From Citrobacter enshiensis (GTDB lineage: Bacteria; Pseudomonadota; Gammaproteobacteria; Enterobacterales; Enterobacteriaceae), in assembly GCF_029338175.1 (NCBI RefSeq), contig NZ_CP119862.1, positions 434,001-498,000 on the forward strand: DNA of 64,000 nucleotides, written 5' to 3'. Made by a program: the position numbers and the translations under genes. Positions within the stretch are counted from its first letter, which is position 1. Each line of letters begins with the position of its first letter. The notes under the pieces were generated by a model. That model made no database searches and was not told where the DNA came from. It saw only the letters and a list, made by a program, of their open reading frames with translations. This document shows positions 62,208 to 64,000 of the stretch, in pieces.

Positions 62208-62267
62208 CGATTAGGTTAGCCCGTTAACATTCAAGTTCGAACCTGGCTTAACCGGCGTTTGGCTGAG

Positions 62268-62900
62268 TTACGCTTCGCGGGAAGACAGGGCCAGCGTGCT
62301 TCTGTCTTTCGACGGCGCGTCTTTCTTCAGCGCTACCGCGAGTGCAGGTTGGGCAATAAACCGTTCCCACAATCTTTCTTGTTTACGCTCACAAAACCAC
62401 TTTGACCAGGTCGCCAGGGGGATAAGCGTACTCTCTCCTATATTGTCGCAAATTACCGGGATCACCTCTGATTCGCTGATGCGATGACACAGAATATTCT
62501 GCGGCTTCAGGGTCATGGTGACAATGCGGTTGTCACGCAAGTAGCGTTTGAGTTTCTTCAGGAGTTGACGCAAGACCACGGTGTCTTCTTCATAGCGGCA
62601 CTGGGCAGCAAACTCCGTCAACGTGACGGACGGTTTGCCGTCAAAGTCGGCGATGACATCGTAGACGTAACCTGTGCCACAATCGGTTTCCACCGTCCCG
62701 TAATAGCGCGGAATACCGCTCCAGTCTTTCAGGTGGCGTGACAGGTGCGCGTAGTATTTCAGCTCGCGTCGGGTTTCCTTGTCGCCGCCATCCCCATTGT
62801 GGTAGACGATCTTAATACAACGCTGGGCATCATCCGGATGCGCATAACATTTACGATGTCTTCCGGTGCCCAGGGGGATCTGTTGGGATAAACGTATCAT
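62268..62900 (-). CDS. yrbL: PhoP-regulated protein YrbL
   Basis: A kinase-like (PhoP regulatory network YrbL family) protein of unknown function, 210 residues from MIRLSQQIPLGTGRHRKCYAHPDD, as in E. coli. Conserved GTGRHRKCYAHP and CDNIGESTLIPLATWSKWF are present; the LKPQNILCH segment resembles a protein-kinase catalytic loop. Two upstream in-frame ATGs (62927, 62948) would lengthen it by 9 or 16 residues. In E. coli transcription is PhoP-dependent, and a matching site lies upstream. Confidence 0.93.
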   Translation of the reverse strand: MIRLSQQIPLGTGRHRKCYAHPDDAQRCIKIVYHNGDGGDKETRRELKYYAHLSRHLKDWSGIPRYYGTVETDCGTGYVYDVIADFDGKPSVTLTEFAAQCRYEEDTVVLRQLLKKLKRYLRDNRIVTMTLKPQNILCHRISESEVIPVICDNIGESTLIPLATWSKWFCERKQERLWERFIAQPALAVALKKDAPSKDRSTLALSSREA

Positions 62901-63212
62901 GAGATCTCTGGAAATGTTTTCTGACATAAATCCAGTATGACCTTCCAACTTAAATGAATCCTAAACGATCGGTCTTAAGGTTTTCTTAATATTGTTACAG
63001 GGCAGAAAAGCGCACTAAATGTACAAGTGATGTCTGAGTGTAACAGTAGGCAGGGGGGATTTGGCACCGCGGAGGAGGTGAACATCGCGGGTTTGCCGAA
63101 TGGCGAAGCACAGTATCAGCGTGTATACAGGCAATCCAGCCCGGTAAGCTTACGCATGCCGGGCTGGACGGTGTTTCTCGGGGGATATGACGCTATAGCA
63201 GAGGAACGCCGC
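62901..63212. other. yrbL-npr intergenic region
   Basis: This 312-base gap carries the yrbL promoter and, near npr, a 9-bp hairpin (CCAGCCCGG 63136-63144 with CCGGGCTGG 63159-63167). No credible coding region is seen. Confidence 0.5.
62951..62967 (-). promoter_or_regulatory. Candidate PhoP box upstream of yrbL
   Basis: On the minus strand CGTTTA-GGATT-CATTTA fits the PhoP direct repeat (T/G)GTTTA-N5-(T/G)GTTTA with one change in each half. A -10-like CATACT begins 12 bases downstream, the spacing expected of PhoP-activated promoters. Confidence 0.6.
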
Positions 63213-63485
63213 TTAGTCTTCGTCGAACCCTGAATTGAACAACGCGATGACAGCCGCCAACGCTTCCACTTCCTGGGGGCCGGTGGCTTCGATTTCGATT
63301 TGGCGCCCTTTGGCTGAGTCCAGCATCAGTAGCGCAATCACGCTGTTTGCTTCAGCCTCAGTCCCTTCATCATTGCGTAACAATACTTCAGCTTCAAAAC
63401 CCTGCATTAATTCAAAGAGTTTCATTGCTGGCCGGGCGTGCATACCCAGCTTATTCGTGACTTCAACAGTTTGCTTCACGGTCAT
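63213..63485 (-). CDS. npr: Phosphocarrier protein NPr
   Basis: HPr-like phosphocarrier of the nitrogen PTS, relaying phosphate from PtsP (EI-Ntr) to PtsN. It has 90 residues, as in E. coli, with active-site His16 in [17 protein letters not shown] and the regulatory Ser region LMLDSAKG. It overlaps rapZ by ATGA; last gene of the rpoN-hpf-ptsN-rapZ-npr cluster. Confidence 0.97.
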
Positions 63486-64000
63486 GTTTTGCGTTTTTCC
63501 AGCGTACGATGGCGTGACTGTACGTTCTTGCCGCGAGAACGGAAGTAGTCTGCCAGCTGCTCTGCAATATACACCGAACGGTGTTTCCCGCCAGTACAAC
63601 CAATGGCTACGGTGAGGTAGCTGCGGTTGTTTGTCTCCAGCATCGGTAACCATAGCTCAAGATAGCTGCGAGTCTGATAAATAAAATTGTGTACTTCTGT
63701 GTGCCTGTCGAGGAATGCGGCGACCGGCTTATCCAGGCCCGTCATTGGGCGCAGTTTCGGGTCCCAGTGCGGGTTAGGCAGGAAGCGCACATCGAACACA
63801 TAATCCGCATCAATCGGAATACCGTGCTTGAAGCCGAAAGACTCGAAGACCATCGTCAGTTCGCGTTCACGTTTACCCAGCAGGCGAGTTCGCAACATCT
63901 CTGCCAGTTCATGCACGGACATTTCGGACGTATCAACGATCAGATCTGCACGGGAACGCAAGGGTTCCAGCAAATCACTTTCTTCATCAATGGCGCTTTC
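63482..64000 (-). CDS. rapZ: RNase adaptor RapZ, partial (C-terminal part)
   Basis: RNA-binding adaptor that delivers GlmZ to RNase E and senses glucosamine-6-phosphate. About 172 C-terminal residues are present; the family length is 284, and the N-terminal Walker A part is beyond the window. The frame stays open to the window edge ([20 protein letters not shown]). The C-terminal domain has [19 protein letters not shown] and the basic RNA-binding tail [10 protein letters not shown]. Confidence 0.96.

Noticed and set aside
62229-62250. GTTCGAACC resembling a tRNA T-arm between the pgt cluster and yrbL
   Set aside because: No acceptor, anticodon or D-arm can be paired around it, and no CCA-type 3' end; a short chance match, so no tRNA or attachment site is claimed.
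63027-63233. 68-codon frame between yrbL and npr on the plus strand
   Set aside because: No ribosome binding site, runs into the npr 3' end and contains a hairpin; no family resemblance.

Overview
The window is core chromosome of an enterobacterium close to Citrobacter and Salmonella. Nearly every protein matches its Escherichia coli counterpart in length and in long stretches of sequence, and the gene order is the E. coli fis-to-rapZ order. Three layout traits point away from E. coli K-12: msrPQ lies between accB and acuI, yhcN has a tandem paralogue, and a Salmonella-type pgt phosphoglycerate-transport cluster sits between mtgA and yrbL. I cannot name the species from sequence alone.

Layout. 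1-6045 (minus strand): fis (3' part missing), dusB, prmA, panF, yhdT, accC and accB, covering tRNA modification, ribosomal protein methylation, pantothenate uptake and the first step of fatty acid synthesis. 6439-9136 (minus): msrQ-msrP periplasmic methionine sulfoxide repair, and acuI. 9405-21712 (plus): csrD, the mreBCD cell-shape operon, maf/yhdE, rng, yhdP and tldD. 21807-26432: aaeR divergent from aaeXAB efflux, then yhcO. 26496-29327: two yhcN paralogues and argR (minus), then mdh (plus). 29401-36333: degS, degQ and zapG (minus), then zapE, rplM-rpsI and sspAB (plus). 36389-43033: dcuD (minus), then the sialic acid genes nanR, nanA, nanT, a deleted nanE, nanK and yhcH. 43128-49107: gltD, gltB and a small basic leader ORF (minus). 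49702-54756: yhcC, arcB (with the sRNA gene arcZ antisense to its end), elbB and mtgA. 54873-62157: pgtC-pgtB-pgtA (minus), pgtP (plus) and an uncharacterised secreted protein. 62268-64000 (minus): yrbL, npr and rapZ (5' part missing).

The two most unusual points are in the nan and pgt regions. In the nan operon the ManNAc-6-phosphate epimerase gene nanE is reduced to an in-frame 28-codon micro-ORF. It keeps the ends of nanE, a ribosome binding site and the ATGA overlap with nanK, so the pathway encoded here lacks one enzyme while translational coupling may persist. In the pgt region, the regulator PgtA has an intact receiver domain and HTH but a degenerate AAA+ domain, and a secreted protein of unknown function follows pgtP. 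I saw no CRISPR array, prophage, transposase, rRNA or tRNA gene in the window.
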